The translations under genes were made by a program, and so were the position numbers. The notes beneath the pieces are model-generated. The model was not told the DNA's origin. It made no database searches and saw only the letters and a list, made by a program, of their open reading frames with translations. Of a DNA stretch of 64,000 nt, positions 10,799 to 21,762 are shown piece by piece. This stretch comes from Oreohelix idahoensis. Lineage: Eukaryota; Mollusca; Gastropoda; Stylommatophora; Oreohelicidae. The stretch lies in assembly GCA_024509875.1 (NCBI GenBank), contig JAMPIV010000595.1:146501-210500 (forward strand). The letters run 5' to 3'. Every line of letters begins with the position of its first letter. The stretch's first letter is position 1.

Positions 10799-12338
10799 TT
10801 ACTTACTTAGTCGTTCCCCTTCTACCGTGAGGTGTAGAGGTTTGGAAGAGAGAGCGCCAGACCATTCTATCAGCTGTCTTTTTCCTGGCCTGGTTCCATT
10901 CTAGTCCTCGGTCCTTCAAAGATTGTCTAATGTTGTCTTCCCAGCGGACTCTGGGTCGTCCTGGAGGTCTGGATCCCTGGCTCTTTGTTTCCCATGCTTG
11001 TCGTGGTAGCCGATCTTCTCCCATTCTGCAGACATGGCCAAACCATCTTAGTTGGGACTGTTCTATTTGGGCCTGCAGCGGATGGGATTTTAGGCCTTGA
11101 CGGATCGTCTGGTTGCGGACCATGTCTCTTCTTGTTACTTCAACCACTTTCCTCAGATACCTCATTTCTGAGGTTTGGATCTGGCTTTTGTGGGTTGTAG
11201 TCATTGCCCACGACTCGCATCCATATGTCAAGACTGGGACATAGGTGGAGCGGTATACAGCCATCCTCGTTTTCTTACCAACCTCTTTCTCGCTGAGGAA
11301 TCCACGATTTATGGCCTGAAAAAGTCTCCCAGCCGCTGCTTTTCGAGTGGCCAACTCTTCTTTGATGCCTCCCTTTCGGTCTAAAATAGCTCCGAGATAT
11401 TTAAAGTGGTCGACCTGCTCCAGGACCTGTTCTCCCAACTTAATCTGATGTTTTCTTTCTTCTCGTGATATCACCATGGATTTTGTTTTAGAGCTGCTTA
11501 TGACCATCCCTCTCTTCTCCAGCTCTTCCTTCCAGACTTGCAGGTTGGATTGGAGATGTGCCTCTGATTTAGCAATCAGGGCAACATCATCAGCAAATGC
11601 CAGCTCCGAAATATAGACCTGTCTCATCTTCCAGTACCCCACTGAATACTTTCTTGTTCTCTCCTTACATGCCTTGATGACATCGTCCATAAGGAGTATG
11701 AAGAGGTAAGGTGATAGGATATCACCTTGTCTTACACCAGTGGTGGTCCTGAACTCTTCTGACTTATGGTTTGCTGTCCTCACATAATTTCTGCAAGACT
11801 TGTAGAAGCTCTGTATAGCATGAATCAGAGGTGCTGGAATACTCTTCCTTGCCAAACAGTCCCAAAGTTTGCTCCAGGGGACCCTGTCAAACGCCTTTTC
11901 CAGATCTATGAAACAAAGATGGATCTCACTCTTATACTCAAGGGCCTTTTCACTCAGCTGTCTGAGTGTGAAGATTAGGTCTTGAGTACTTCGGTTTGCT
12001 CGGAATCCGCACTGGACCTCATCCAATTGTGGCTCAGCTAGGCGTCGGAGTCTCTGCTCTAGGATTCTAGAGTAGATTTTACCAGGGACACTGAGAAGGG
12101 ATATGCCTCTATGGTTTCCACATTGTCGATTGTCACCCTTTTTGAAAATTGGTGTTATGATGGCAATCTCCCAATCCTTTGGTATGGTCTTGTTGCACCA
12201 TGCTGCCTGTAGGACCTTTAGGAGTAATAGGTCGCCTGATGCTCCCATGTACTTAACCATTTCTGGTGTTATACCATCATGCCCTGCTGCTTTGCCCATC
12301 TTGATTTTCTCTAGTGCTGCCCTCAGTTCTTCCTTTCT
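10799..12338 (-). mobile_element. RTE-A copy 1, 5'-truncated LINE with 14-bp TSD
   Basis: Bracketed by a perfect 14-bp duplication ctatattcaataac (10785-10798 and 12339-12352). The minus-strand 3' end finishes in a short AAGT-type repeat rather than poly(A), a habit of RTE-clade LINEs and shared with copies 2, 3 and a 51-bp tail at 40526. The 5' side is cut off upstream of the RT domain, the usual result of incomplete target-primed reverse transcription. Confidence 0.9.
10803..12336 (-). CDS. RTE-like LINE reverse transcriptase, 5'-partial
   Basis: An uninterrupted frame of about 510 codons; the first ATG at 12299 would give 498 aa. It encodes the RT that copies LINE RNA at the target site. 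Visible motifs in order: GKAAGHDGITPEMVKYMG (RT domain start), ITPIFKKGDNRQCGNHRGIS, FRANRSTQDLIFTLRQ, FIDLEKAFDRVP, GVRQGDILSPYLFILLMD, the catalytic FADD motif in ELAFADDVALIAKS, FKYLGAILDRKGG, LTYGCESWAM and a C-terminal RWFGHVCRM plus GRPRVRWEDNI tail. The endonuclease half is absent through 5' truncation, so this copy cannot move alone. The long clean frame suggests recent insertion. Confidence 0.85.
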
Positions 12339-12523
12339 CTATATTCAATAACACAAGTTGTTAATAACAAAGTATATCATATTATATACAATCACTAAAA
12401 ACGTAGGGAGGATCAGAGGAAAATCAAAGCACTTAATACTAAATCGATAACGCAGCCGCGGACCACCTGATAATGCGCCGCTGACCATAAGTGGTCCGCG
12501 GAATACAAGCTGGGAACCGCTAG

Positions 12524-12819
12524 GCTCGAAAAAATATGAAAGCCAGGCGAAAAAAGGTATTTGAACTCGTCTTTTGTAACGGAGTACAATGAATATCGCG
12601 TTGCGGAACTCTAATGATAGTGAAGATTGAAGCCAGTTAGTTAATAAAACTACAGATGTGAGATACACACAATATTACGTAACGAAAAATGTCTGTTACA
12701 CAGTTGATCAGTTATAGCTGTCATAGTCTTTCTATATGGAAAGTCAGTAGTAAAAGGGAAGAACAGGTGAGGAATAATACAATATGCGTGTACTAGAAGT
12801 TGTACAGAAACAGTAGCAA
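12524..12819. other. No gene seen
   Basis: AT-rich spacer without recognisable features. Confidence 0.5.
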
Positions 12820-14340
12820 ATGAGATGTGCTAGATAGACATACAAGTATGCTTTTAGATATACTTAGTTTTAGATAGACATGGGATGTTTTAGGTATACT
12901 TAGTGTTAGATAGATATCTGCTGTCTAGGTATGTGTAGTGCTAGAGAGACATGTGCTGTTTAGTGTTAGATAGATATGTGTTATCTAGAAATGTTTAGTG
13001 CTAGATAGACATGTGCTGTTTATGTACGTTTAGTGTTGGATAGATATGTGCTATCTAGATATGTTTAGTGCTAGAGAGACATGTGCTGTTTATGTATGTT
13101 CAGTGTTAGATATATGTGTTATTTAGAAATGTTTAGTGCTAGATAGACATGTGCTGTTTAGGTATGTTTAGTGCTAGATAAATATGTGCAATCTAAGTAC
13201 GTTCAATGCTAAATAGACATGTGCTATCTAGGTATGGTAAATGTTAGAATGTCATGTGCTTTCTAGGTATGCTAAATGTTAGAATGTCGTATGCTTTTAA
13301 GGTATCCTTAGTGCTAGTTAGACATGTGTTATCTAGGTATGTTTAGAGCTAGACAGATTTGTGATATCTAGGTATGCTTAGTGCTAGAATGTCATATGCT
13401 ATCTAGGTATGCTTAGCGTTAGAATATCACATGGTTTCTAGGTATGCTTAGTGATAGATAGACATGTGCTATCTAGGTATGCTTCTTCTTTCTTCTTTGG
13501 TCCTTTATCGCTGACTGACAAAGCAATCAGTGACCATCACGCCTAGTGGCGTCTTGTAGGACAGCAACAAAACTGTTTCCACTTTGCTCGGTCGACAGCC
13601 ATCATTCGTGCGGTGCCCCAGCTCTGGTTCATGCTTAGCATCTCCGCCTCTACAGTTCTTCGCCAGGTGGCTTTTCCCTGTCCTTGCATTCGCTTTCCTC
13701 CAGGAGTCCATAGCATGGCAGTTCTGGTGATGGTGTCAGGGTCAATTATGAGGATGTGGTCAACCCAGTTCCAGTGTGTACCCACTATGATGGTGCGCAT
13801 GTCCTCTTGGTGGCTCCAAGTTCTTGGTTGGTGATGGTGTTAGGCCAGAAAATTCGAATTTTCCTTAGGCAGGTTGTGTGGAAAGAAGGCAATTTGGACA
13901 TTTCCTTTTCTGTTAGTCTCCAGCATTCTACACCATCCAGAAGTACAGAAATTACGCAGCTCTCATTTATTTTTAATTTAGTGTTTTTACTGTACTGGGA
14001 GGATTTCCAGATGTTGTTTCGGTTGGCGAAGGCTGTTCTGGCTTTGTTCATTCGGCTGCTGATGTCTTTGCTTGTTCCGCCATGTGGTGTTACTAAGCTT
14101 CCTAAGTATGTAAATGTGTTGCATTTTAGATAGACATGTGATATCTAGGTTTGTTTAGCATTAGAACGTCATGTGATAACTAGACATGTTTAGCATTAGA
14201 ATGTCATGTGATATCTAGGTATGCTTAATGTTAGAATGTCAAAGGTTATCTAGGTATTCTTAGTGCTAGATAGACATGTGCTATCTAGGTATTTTTAGTG
14301 CTAGACAGACATGTGCTATCTAAGTTGCTTTGACAATAGT
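12820..14340. repeat. 35-bp minisatellite, split by an RTE-B fragment
   Basis: Tandem copies of a roughly 35-bp unit of the form gtgctagatagacatgtgct followed by atctaggtatgctta. Units vary (gctgttt or gctatct, tagatagac or tagaatgtc) and are shorter or longer in places. The array runs from 12820 to 13484, is interrupted by LINE sequence, and resumes at about 14128-14330, so the array pre-dates the insertion. Confidence 0.9.
13484..14128 (-). mobile_element. RTE-B copy 2, 5'-truncated, inside the minisatellite
   Basis: Minus-strand LINE 3' end related to RTE-B copy 1 (22585-24970). It shares tcagtgaccatcacgcctag and tggcgtcttgtagg at its 3' end and a (AAG)n-type tail (cttcttctttcttcttt on plus). 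Translation in shifted frames gives NKARTAFANRNNIWKSSQYS, LLDGVECWRLTEKEMSKLPS, FHTTCLRKI and WNWVDHIL segments, i.e. the C-terminal part of the RT ORF. Frame breaks make it a pseudogene. Confidence 0.8.
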
Positions 14341-14514
14341 GCCAGAAATTAAGCCGCGTGAATAAATATGACCCACACATATTATAATTTCAGAAATGAT
14401 ATGAAGAGTTAATAAAAAGTATCTTTTTTCTTCAAACACCCTCTAACGTCAGTTTACACCCTCAAACGTCAGTTTAAGTAAAGAATAAATGTTCAGTCTC
14501 AGGTTTCTGAGAGT

Positions 14515-14776
14515 TAAAAAGAAATATAGTCCCATAGCGGATACTGCCTTAGGGACATGAAGTGTCAGAGACTTCCCCATATTAGGTCCAACTTTGTTTT
14601 GAGGTAGGATGACCAGGTCCCTTCCTCTCTTCCTGTGCCTTCCCTAGCTCAACAGCAGTCACAGCTGCGTACAGCCATTTACAGCTGGGTAGACTGGAGC
14701 ATGACGCTACCAGGTTTCAATCTCGGAGCCCAGTTGCTGTGCCGCGAAAGGAAAGTTCTCTAACTGCTTGGCTAAA
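14515..14776 (-). mobile_element. SINE-4 copy 1
   Basis: Shares with the copies at 27741, 31775 and 35334 the ordered blocks gtcccatagcggatactgcc, gaccaggtcccttcctc, ccttccctagctc, ccatttacagctgggtagac and a degenerate B-box region accaggtttcaatctcgg. Read on the minus strand the head is tRNA-like (A box near the right edge, B box inside). Confidence 0.65.
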
Positions 14777-15500
14777 AAGATGGTCTACTTGAGAGTATCA
14801 TCGACATGGAAGGAGGAACACCCTGGGAGATCAGTGCCAGCACAGATACAATCAGATCTGCCTTCAACTCTTCTCAGACCAGCTCTTCTTAGGAAAATAA
14901 AACCGGGCTGTTAACACAAGTGGACGACCTGGTCTACTCTGTGGCTCAGAAGCATGGCATGCGAAAAAAAAATATTGCATCCAAATTCAAGATACTCATC
15001 AACTGATGATTCGGACGCATCCGCCATTTCGAAAGTACAAATACAGAGCTGTGGAATAAAACGAGACTGCAACCAGATTTAAAGGAGAAAGTGGAGATGG
15101 ACAGGTCACACACTCAGGAGCAACTAACGAGTAGAACCAAACATACCCTTGGCTGGAACCCACGAGGAAGGGACAATGGCAGATTTAGGCATAGACAACT
15201 TTGGCTTTTGCTTTCGCCCTCGCGCTTTTACGGGCCTCTCGCGCAAATGCATGCTTGTTAACCCAACAGGAATTTATTTAAAAGGGGCCTAGCAAGTTTA
15301 CGCTCCCCTAGGCCTTCGCACAATCTAAAACCGCCACTGGGAATAGAAGAGTGGATATGTCTAGAAAATGTTGAAGAACTGTGGAAGAAGACGGCAAGTT
15401 AGCCAGGATATGGCGGACAGCGCTCAAAGAGACAGCCCAAATTAGAAATGGGAAGCTGGCAGCATTAAGAGCGGGAAGTTCTACACTTCAAGAAAATAAC
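14776..15500 (+). pseudogene. LINE-like relic split by a small hAT-like MITE
   Basis: Fragments of a LINE C-terminal tail can be read on the plus strand: KWRWTGHTLRS (about 15087-15120) and LAGTHEEG before the MITE, then SRKC and LARIWRTALKETAQIRNGKL after it. The GHTLR motif links it loosely to RTE-C-type tails. It is heavily decayed and the family is uncertain. Confidence 0.35.
15174..15339. mobile_element. Small hAT-like MITE
   Basis: Imperfect terminal inverted repeat: caatggcagatttaggc at the left and ctaaaaccgccactg at the right. The 8-bp flanks ggaaggga and ggaataga match at 6 of 8 positions. The 166-bp interior is GC-richer than its surroundings and non-coding. Confidence 0.55.
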
Positions 15501-16150
15501 TGATAATTTTGACAATGATGATGATAATCCCACTACAGCTATGGAAAAAAGTGACATTCTCTTAACTAAAACTTCTTCCTAAATTTCAGTTTTAACCACT
15601 AACGTTTTCCAAAAGAAGACAAATCAATTTCTGTTTGTACTCCAAATGGAAGGAGGAGGGGGAAACGTCAGTAAAAGTCCTGAAGTACAACTGTTTTAGA
15701 ATCCAAGCATCGATAATCTTCAAAAAGGCATACATTACAGCGTAAACAAGCCATCTTTTCTAAGCCAGCACCGACAGATAAAGTACAATGTCCTTTCTTC
15801 GAACGTCGAAAACAGATTTCCCCGGCTCTTATTAAAGCCATCGTAACAACTGAGTATCTTTATAGCTTGCGGTTCAGTACTTGAACATATTGATTTGCAA
15901 TACGTAACTAAAAGCCATCGCACCGACCGTCTGCGGTATGGTATTTGAGAGATATTGATTTGCTATAAGTAATTGATATTAAAGACTGTTTTAAACTACG
16001 ACCACCCGCTACGATACTTGCGAACTGGTTAAAGCGTTAGCTCCTCCATTAAAGCAGAAGGAAAGAAAAATCTGTGCCATGGACATTCTGGAAGTGACTA
16101 GATTTTTTTAGAGCAGAGCATCTGCGCAACTATTTTATTAATTAGTCCAG
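15501..16150. other. No gene seen
   Basis: No supportable gene or repeat. Confidence 0.5.
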
Positions 16151-16159
16151 AAATTAGTA

Positions 16160-17370
16160 TAGAATTAAGAAAACTCAGTAATCTATACTGGAAACAAGCT
16201 GCGACAGTAAGATCTGGCAGGAATTACTCATCATATATAGACATGAAAAGAAGTGTGAGACAAAGATGCGTACTGACCCCTAGCCTATTTAATATCTACG
16301 CAGAATCACAGATACAGGAAATGCCTGGAACGAACATCGGTGGAAGATCAATAAACAATTGTTAATAAGCAAATGATAGCAGTTTTGTTAGCGTTAAGCG
16401 AACGGGAATTACAAGACTTAGTAAAGCAAGTAACTACCATTAGTCATGAACACGGATTGGACAATAGCACTGAGAAAACATGAACTATGATAAAAGCTAA
16501 GCAGACGATAAGCCATCGTTACAAATAAGAATAAATGGGAAGATTCTGAAACAAGTCAAGAGTTTCTGATGTTTTCGACACATAATAGCACAAGAAATCA
16601 GAAATCAAGAACCAGAAATCAAGAAGAAAAAAGGGATGGCCATACAAAAACGTAAGACAGATACTAAGGCCTAAACAACTAACTCACACATTAAATATGA
16701 GAGTCATCAAGTGTTATATATAAAAGGTAAAGGTAAAGGATCCCGTTACACGCCTTTTGAGGCATATTGGGAATACGGTGTTAGGCCCGTATGTGGTCCG
16801 CATCACGCCGGACGCCTTAACCTTCCCAGAGTTGTTCTGGTACCCAGTTCATGAGGCTGGGTCGACCCCGGAGCCGTTTGCGGTCTAAAAAAATCCCACC
16901 TCAACTAGGGATCGAACCATGGACCACCGAGCTAGGAAGCCAGTGAAGTGTTATAAATACTCATCCTTATTGTATGGTGTAGAAACATGGACAATGAAAA
17001 AGTAGTTAAAAGAAAGAATTTAGGACCTTGAGATGTGGATATGCAGAAGAACGGAGCTCATCTCATGGAAAGAGAAGCCAAAATAATAAACAGGCTCTAG
17101 AGAAGCTAGAAGTGAAAAGAGAATTAGTGAATGAGATCAAAGTTAGACAGCTACAATATTTTGATCAAATAAAAAGACATAACCAATTGCTGCAGACCAC
17201 AATGGAAGAACGAGTTGAAAGTAATCGTGCAAGAGGATGACAGCGTTATAAGTTGGAAGATAACATCAAGCAATCGACAGGAAAATGTCTCTCAGAGTGT
17301 ACCATAAAGACAGAAGACGTTAGAGATTTATTGCAGCCGACCTTCGAAGATAGCAATTATCTGATCTGAT
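16160..17370 (+). pseudogene. LINE RT relic (LINE-F), split by SINE-3
   Basis: Plus-strand translation in mixed frames shows an RT-like YIDMKRSVRQRCVLTPSLFN segment (16234-16295; compare VRQGC-LSP-LFN of active RTs), then LLYGVETWTMKK (about 16970-17005) and a tail VKRELVNEIKVRQLQYFDQI-KRH (17110-17185) with RARGQRYK and EDNIK. That tail identifies a LINE ORF end distinct from RTE-A, B and C. Many stops are present and the catalytic DD region is not recognisable. Confidence 0.6.
16719..16945 (-). mobile_element. SINE-3 with (GGTAAA)n-type tail and 10-bp TSD
   Basis: Bracketed by aagtgttata at 16709-16718 and 16946-16955. On the minus strand the head has a B box GGTTCGATCC (complement of ggatcgaacc near 16909-16918) preceded by an A-box-like CTAGCTCGGTGG. 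The plus-strand left end, aaaggtaaaggtaaagg, is the complement of a TTTACC-type repeated tail. It lies inside a dead LINE. Confidence 0.8.
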
Positions 17371-18029
17371 AGGAATCGTCTTTATAAACACTATATTGGA
17401 TTTCTTGATTTATTGATACAGTAGTTAGATATTAATCTCGGAAGTTCAATGTAAAGCTGCCTCTGACTAAAAATTGATCATCGCAAGTAACAAATGATTT
17501 TGTACCAAAAAAAAAAAAAAAAAGGTTCCTGCGACTTGTTGATAGTCATAGTTAATGTTAATAGTATAGGAAGTTGCTTTCGTCTATATTTAAATGATAT
17601 GCTAGTATCTGATGGGAAAAGTGATATTTGGAATGAGAATAGTTTCTTGCCCAGTACACCCGTGACTAGATTCAACTACTTCACACAATAACATCTTATC
17701 CAACGCCATCATAGCATCCCATTCTTCCCCATTTTCCGCGTAATCGGTTTCGCCTTTTTCCTAGGGATTTTCTTCTTCTAATTCTATTTTGAACTTGTGC
17801 CTCTGTCTCACGAGACTGTCTCCTCCCTAGTATATCCTATATCATCCTGTGTATCTTAGTTTTATCCTAGTTTGTGCTCTTTGTTTCGCGCACAGTAGAC
17901 AAACCTTATGGTTCGTGAATAAGCAAACTAGTAGTTTTCCTAGACATGCTTTCGTATTTAGCTTCCGCTGAAACAAAAGCAAATTAAAAAGTTGTGTTCT
18001 CTGATGTGTTCTTGACAGTAGTAACTTTA
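17371..18029. other. No gene seen
   Basis: Spacer with a 16-A run near 17508-17523; no supportable gene. Confidence 0.5.
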
Positions 18030-19075
18030 AGTACGTTTGTTGTTAAGATAATTAATTTTGAACTGATACCAAGAACCAGACAAGTGCCAGTGGAACAAGA
18101 GATGAGAAGAAGACGCTGGGAATGGATAGGACACACTGAGGAAACCTGTTTAAAGCATTACAAGGTAGTCCTTAGTCTTAAATACCCAGGGTAAGAGAGG
18201 TACATGGAGATCGCAGAGCATACATGGAGAAGAGAACTGGAGACAGACATGAAGGTGATGAAGAAGACATAGAGAAGAGAACTGGAGACAGACATGAAGG
18301 TGATGAAGAAGACATGGAGAACTGGAGACAGACATGAAGGTGATGAAGAACACATGGAGAAAAGAACTGGAGACAGACATGAAGGTGACGAAGAAGACAT
18401 GGAGAACAGAACTGGAGACAGACATGAAGGTGATGAAGAACACGTGGAGAAGAGAACTGGAGACAGACATGAAGGTGATAAAGAACACATGGAGAAGAGA
18501 ACTGGAGACAGACATGAAGGAGATGAAGAACACATGGAGAAGAGAACTGGAGACAGACATGAACGTGATGAAGAACACATGGAGAAGAGAACTGGAGACA
18601 GACATGAAGGTGATGAAGAAGACATGGAGAAGAGAACTGGAGACAGACATGAAGGTGATGAAGAAGACATGGAGAAGAGAACTGGAGACAGACATGAAGG
18701 TGATGAAGAACACATGGAGAAGAGAACTGGAGACAGACATGAAGGTGATGAAGAAGACATGGAGAACAGAACTGGAGACAGACATGAAGGTGATGAAGAA
18801 CACGTGGAGAAGAGAACTGGAGACAGACATGAAGGTGATGAAGAACACATGGAGAAGAGAACTGGAGACAGACATGAAGGTGATGAAGAACACATGGAGA
18901 AGAGAACTGGAGACAGACATGAAGGTGATGAAGAAGACATGCAGAACAGAACTGGAGACAGACATGAAGGTGATGAAGAACACGTGGAGAAGAGAACTTG
19001 AGCTATTGGCACGGGACATGAAGACTTGCTATAGGTTTGTTGAAGCCTTATTCTCCATAGGAAGCTGAAGGGTGA
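18030..19075 (+). pseudogene. RTE-C 3' ORF end expanded into a 45-bp array
   Basis: Upstream of the array the plus strand encodes QVPVEQEMRRRRWEWIGHT (18084-18140), the RTE-C tail motif. After the last unit the same frame encodes LELLARDMKTCYRFVEALF and a stop (about 19001-19068), the normal family C-terminus. Between them about 17 copies of a 15-codon block (TWRRELETDMKVMKN type) repeat. The LINE frame is open from 18334 to 19068, but an upstream stop and a shortened unit (18300-18325) break it from the LINE body. It is therefore a relic, not a functional protein. Confidence 0.75.
18225..19000. repeat. 45-bp coding-derived minisatellite
   Basis: About 17 units of 45 bp containing gaagaacacatggagaagag and aactggagacagacatgaag; one unit is 40-41 bp. 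Because 45 is a multiple of three, long open frames of 235-289 codons exist on both strands. They are by-products of the repeat and not genes. Units are very similar to one another, with only g/a and c/t exchanges. Confidence 0.95.
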
Positions 19076-19710
19076 TAATTATGTTGGTGATGGTGAAATC
19101 TGTTGTTAATAACCCTTTCAGTTTATCAGCCATTTCAATTGAATTGTGAGCTTGATATGTCTACGGCGAGAGCATTTGCGACATTTTCATTCGGCCAGTA
19201 AACTTCATAGCATTTGCAAGTTTGAGTATGCTCTTTAATGACATCTACAATTTGACAGTTATTTGCGACCCGTCATCATTTATTAAATCTGCATCAAATA
19301 ACAATATTCTTACATTGTCTAGAATCAAACTCAGGTCAGCCATTATTTTAGATTACGTTTTTATAGTAATTGTTCATCTTCATTAGACTTTCGATTGGTT
19401 CCAGCTTGAAAATATATAGACGATAACACTGTAGTAATAATAGTGGCTACGAAAGTAATAACAAAGGGGCAGCAGAATTACTAATGAAAGTAGTAGGAAT
19501 TTGCTTCGTATTAATTGTACCGAAAAAGCAGTTAGGTTTTATGAAGACAGCTTTATATGTTTTACAAGTCCTCCACCGCTCATATGCCCGTTTATATTTC
19601 GAAACGTGGACACATGTTAAAAAGTGTAGTTTTTATTATATCAATTTGAGACAAGTTTAAAAAGACTGACGCTAAGCATTTTCTTAATTAACACGTACGA
19701 GTAAATTTTA
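19076..19710. other. No gene seen
   Basis: No supportable gene; single-copy-looking AT-rich spacer. Confidence 0.5.
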
Positions 19711-19764
19711 AACTCCGCCTAGGCCGGTCCCAAGCTCGGCTGAAAAAAGAGGAGGGCGGCCTGC

Positions 19765-20680
19765 GTGGAGGCCGTAAGGAGGCAGCCCCTCCACCATGCA
19801 AAGGCACAACAGGCCAATCACCTGCTTGCTTTAAATCACGATTACGCGAACTACAAGAGAGAAAACCGGACTGATTCTAAAGGCGACGAACTGGAACGGA
19901 CTACGACTTATGGAACTTGGAACACAAGAAGTATAAATGGGAAAGAAGAGGAGCTGGTGGAAGAGATGAGGAAAGCAAACCTAGAAATCCTGGCTATAAC
20001 GGAAACGAAGAAAAAGGGAGAAGGAGTCATGGATCTCGATGGCGACACGCTGCTCTACGGTGGTGTACCCACATCTGAAAGATCTAAAGGGGGTGTGGGT
20101 TGCATTGGGGCCAAAAACCAAAAAGATAGTATCAAGGGATAGAACTTTTATTCGGAGCGCATTATGGTTGTAAAACTAAAAGAAGGAGAAACCATAGTCA
20201 ACCTGGTCATAGTGTATGGGCCAAATAAGGATGAGAGAGCAGAAGTCAAGGAGGAATTCTTCGAGCTGCTTCAAAGGACAGTGGATGACTGCCTCGATGA
20301 AATTATCATACTCGGAGATTTCAATGCCAGAGTTGGAAATGACCATGCTAGATGGGGTGGAGTTATCGGAAGATATGGAGAAGATACTCTTAATGACAAT
20401 GGAAAGCGACTCCTTAGATTTTGCAGTGAACAGAATCTGATCATTACAAACACAAAGTTCCCCCATAAGCGCATACATGCATACACTAGATGTGAACCAA
20501 CAAAGAATGAGAAGTCAGTGATCGTCTATGCCATAGTTAGAAGGAGCTCATTCAAATATATCAAGGATGCTAAAGTCTGGAGGGGGCAAGAGATTGGAAG
20601 TGATCACTACCTGCTTACAATCAAAAGAACAACTGAAAGAGTTGCTCAGCCTAGGAATTGCCTAACATCAAGAAACTAAG
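19765..20680 (+). pseudogene. RTE-A copy 2 endonuclease region
   Basis: Apurinic-type endonuclease domain, the enzyme that nicks the target. Motifs: TYGTWNTRSINGKEEEL (N-terminal), ILAITETKKKGEG (catalytic ET), VIVYGPNKDERAEVKEEFF, IILGDFNARVGNDHARWGG (GDFN) and EIGSDHYLLTIK (SDH). It is read from two frames, 19765-20142 and 20164-20679, broken by a frameshift near 20115-20145. A stop follows the SDH segment at 20679. Confidence 0.8.
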
Positions 20681-21489
20681 TAAACGAACGAGAGGAACGA
20701 GCATTAAGACCTACAAGCTGAGAGAGCCAGAAATTAAGACCAGATATCAGGGGCTTATTGCTACAGCGGTGAGAAACACAGAAGAACAACCGGATGATTT
20801 GGAAATCCTCTAGCTTAAATTCAAGGACATCATAAAGACAGCTGCTGCAGTAGCATGTGGTGAAGTTCGGCTTGGGAACAAGAGAAAGAGGACACCTTGG
20901 TGGATAGAGGAAGTCAAAGAGAAAATAAGAGAGAAGAAAGTGGCATGGAAACAATACTTAGGAGCTAAAAACACAGCAGGAAAAACAGACAAATATAGAG
21001 AATATGTGACACTCAGAACAGAAGCAAAGAACAAGGTGCTAACAGCAAAACAGAAGTCCTGGGAAGAATTTGGAGAAAAGATAGAAACAGATGCTCAAGA
21101 AAACAAGAAATTGTTCTATAAGACCCTAAAGAACATGAGGAAGGAAAAACAATGCCCTCTAAAATTTATAAAGGGCAAACAAGGTAAATTGCTTACTGCA
21201 CAGAAGGAAGTAATGGAAAAATGGAAAGAATATTTCTCAGAACTCCTGGATGGTGAGCATGGTGAAGCATCAGAAATGATAACCACTAGCACAGAAGATG
21301 ACATAAAGATGAAAGAACTGAAGGCAGTACTGGAGAAAATGAAGATGGGCAAAGCAGCAAGGCAATGATGGTATAACACCAGAAATGGTTAAGTACATGG
21401 GAGCAGCAGGCGACATATTACTCCTAAAGGGTCCTACAGGCAGCTTGGTGCTACAAGACCATATCAAAGAATTGAGAGATTGCCATCAT

Positions 21490-21762
21490 TGTAACGAATT
21501 TACGTTGGATTATTAATAATCCGAGTATAAGTTGTCTTGTGGATAAAGTTAGTTGCTTATCCTTTACAGGACGTGGCAATCAACCCCAGCTTTTATTGGC
21601 TGTTTGTGATTTTCGTCTTGTGGATAGACGGTGATAATTCAAGAAGGAATAAAGAGCTATAAAATATTCCCCAGTCCCCGAAACGAGCACTGGTGTAAGG
21701 ATAACACAAGAGTAGTAAAGGCTGTAAAGTACTCCTGTTTAGATAGTAATAATTAGATGCAG
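21490..21762. mobile_element. Unidentified retroposed insert in RTE-A, 14-bp TSD
   Basis: Flanked by perfect copies of gagattgccatcat (21476-21489 and 21763-21776), a duplication of RTE-A coding sequence. The insert itself is about 190-200 bp once a nested SINE-5 piece is removed. It has no poly(A), no clear Pol III boxes and no coding frame I recognise. It begins tgtaacgaatttacgttgg and ends aattagatgcag. Confidence 0.75.
21546..21614 (-). mobile_element. SINE-5 3' fragment nested in the insert
   Basis: 69 bp that are the reverse complement of the SINE-5 3' part near 8945-9015 (ggacgtggcaatcaacccca and gcttttattggctgtttgtg). A 12-bp duplication gtcttgtggata lies at 21534-21545 and 21615-21626. 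Confidence 0.85.

Larger units (their letters stand above)
10655..12523. mobile_element. hAT-like non-autonomous element interrupted by RTE-A
   Basis: The left end is cagtggttctcaacctttta at 10655 and the right end is an imperfect inverted copy (aagctgggaaccgctag, ending about 12523). Flanks ggctggac and ggctcgaa agree at 6 of 8 positions, consistent with an aged 8-bp duplication. Inside, ggaccac/gtggtcc motifs occur near both ends. Without the nested LINE (10799-12338) the element is only about 0.3 kb, so it is MITE-sized and has no transposase. Confidence 0.7.

Noticed and set aside
18150..19068. Open frames of 235-289 codons on both strands
   Set aside because: They exist only because the repeat unit is 45 bp, a multiple of three; the sequence is a tandem expansion of a LINE tail and only one of the frames is the original LINE frame.
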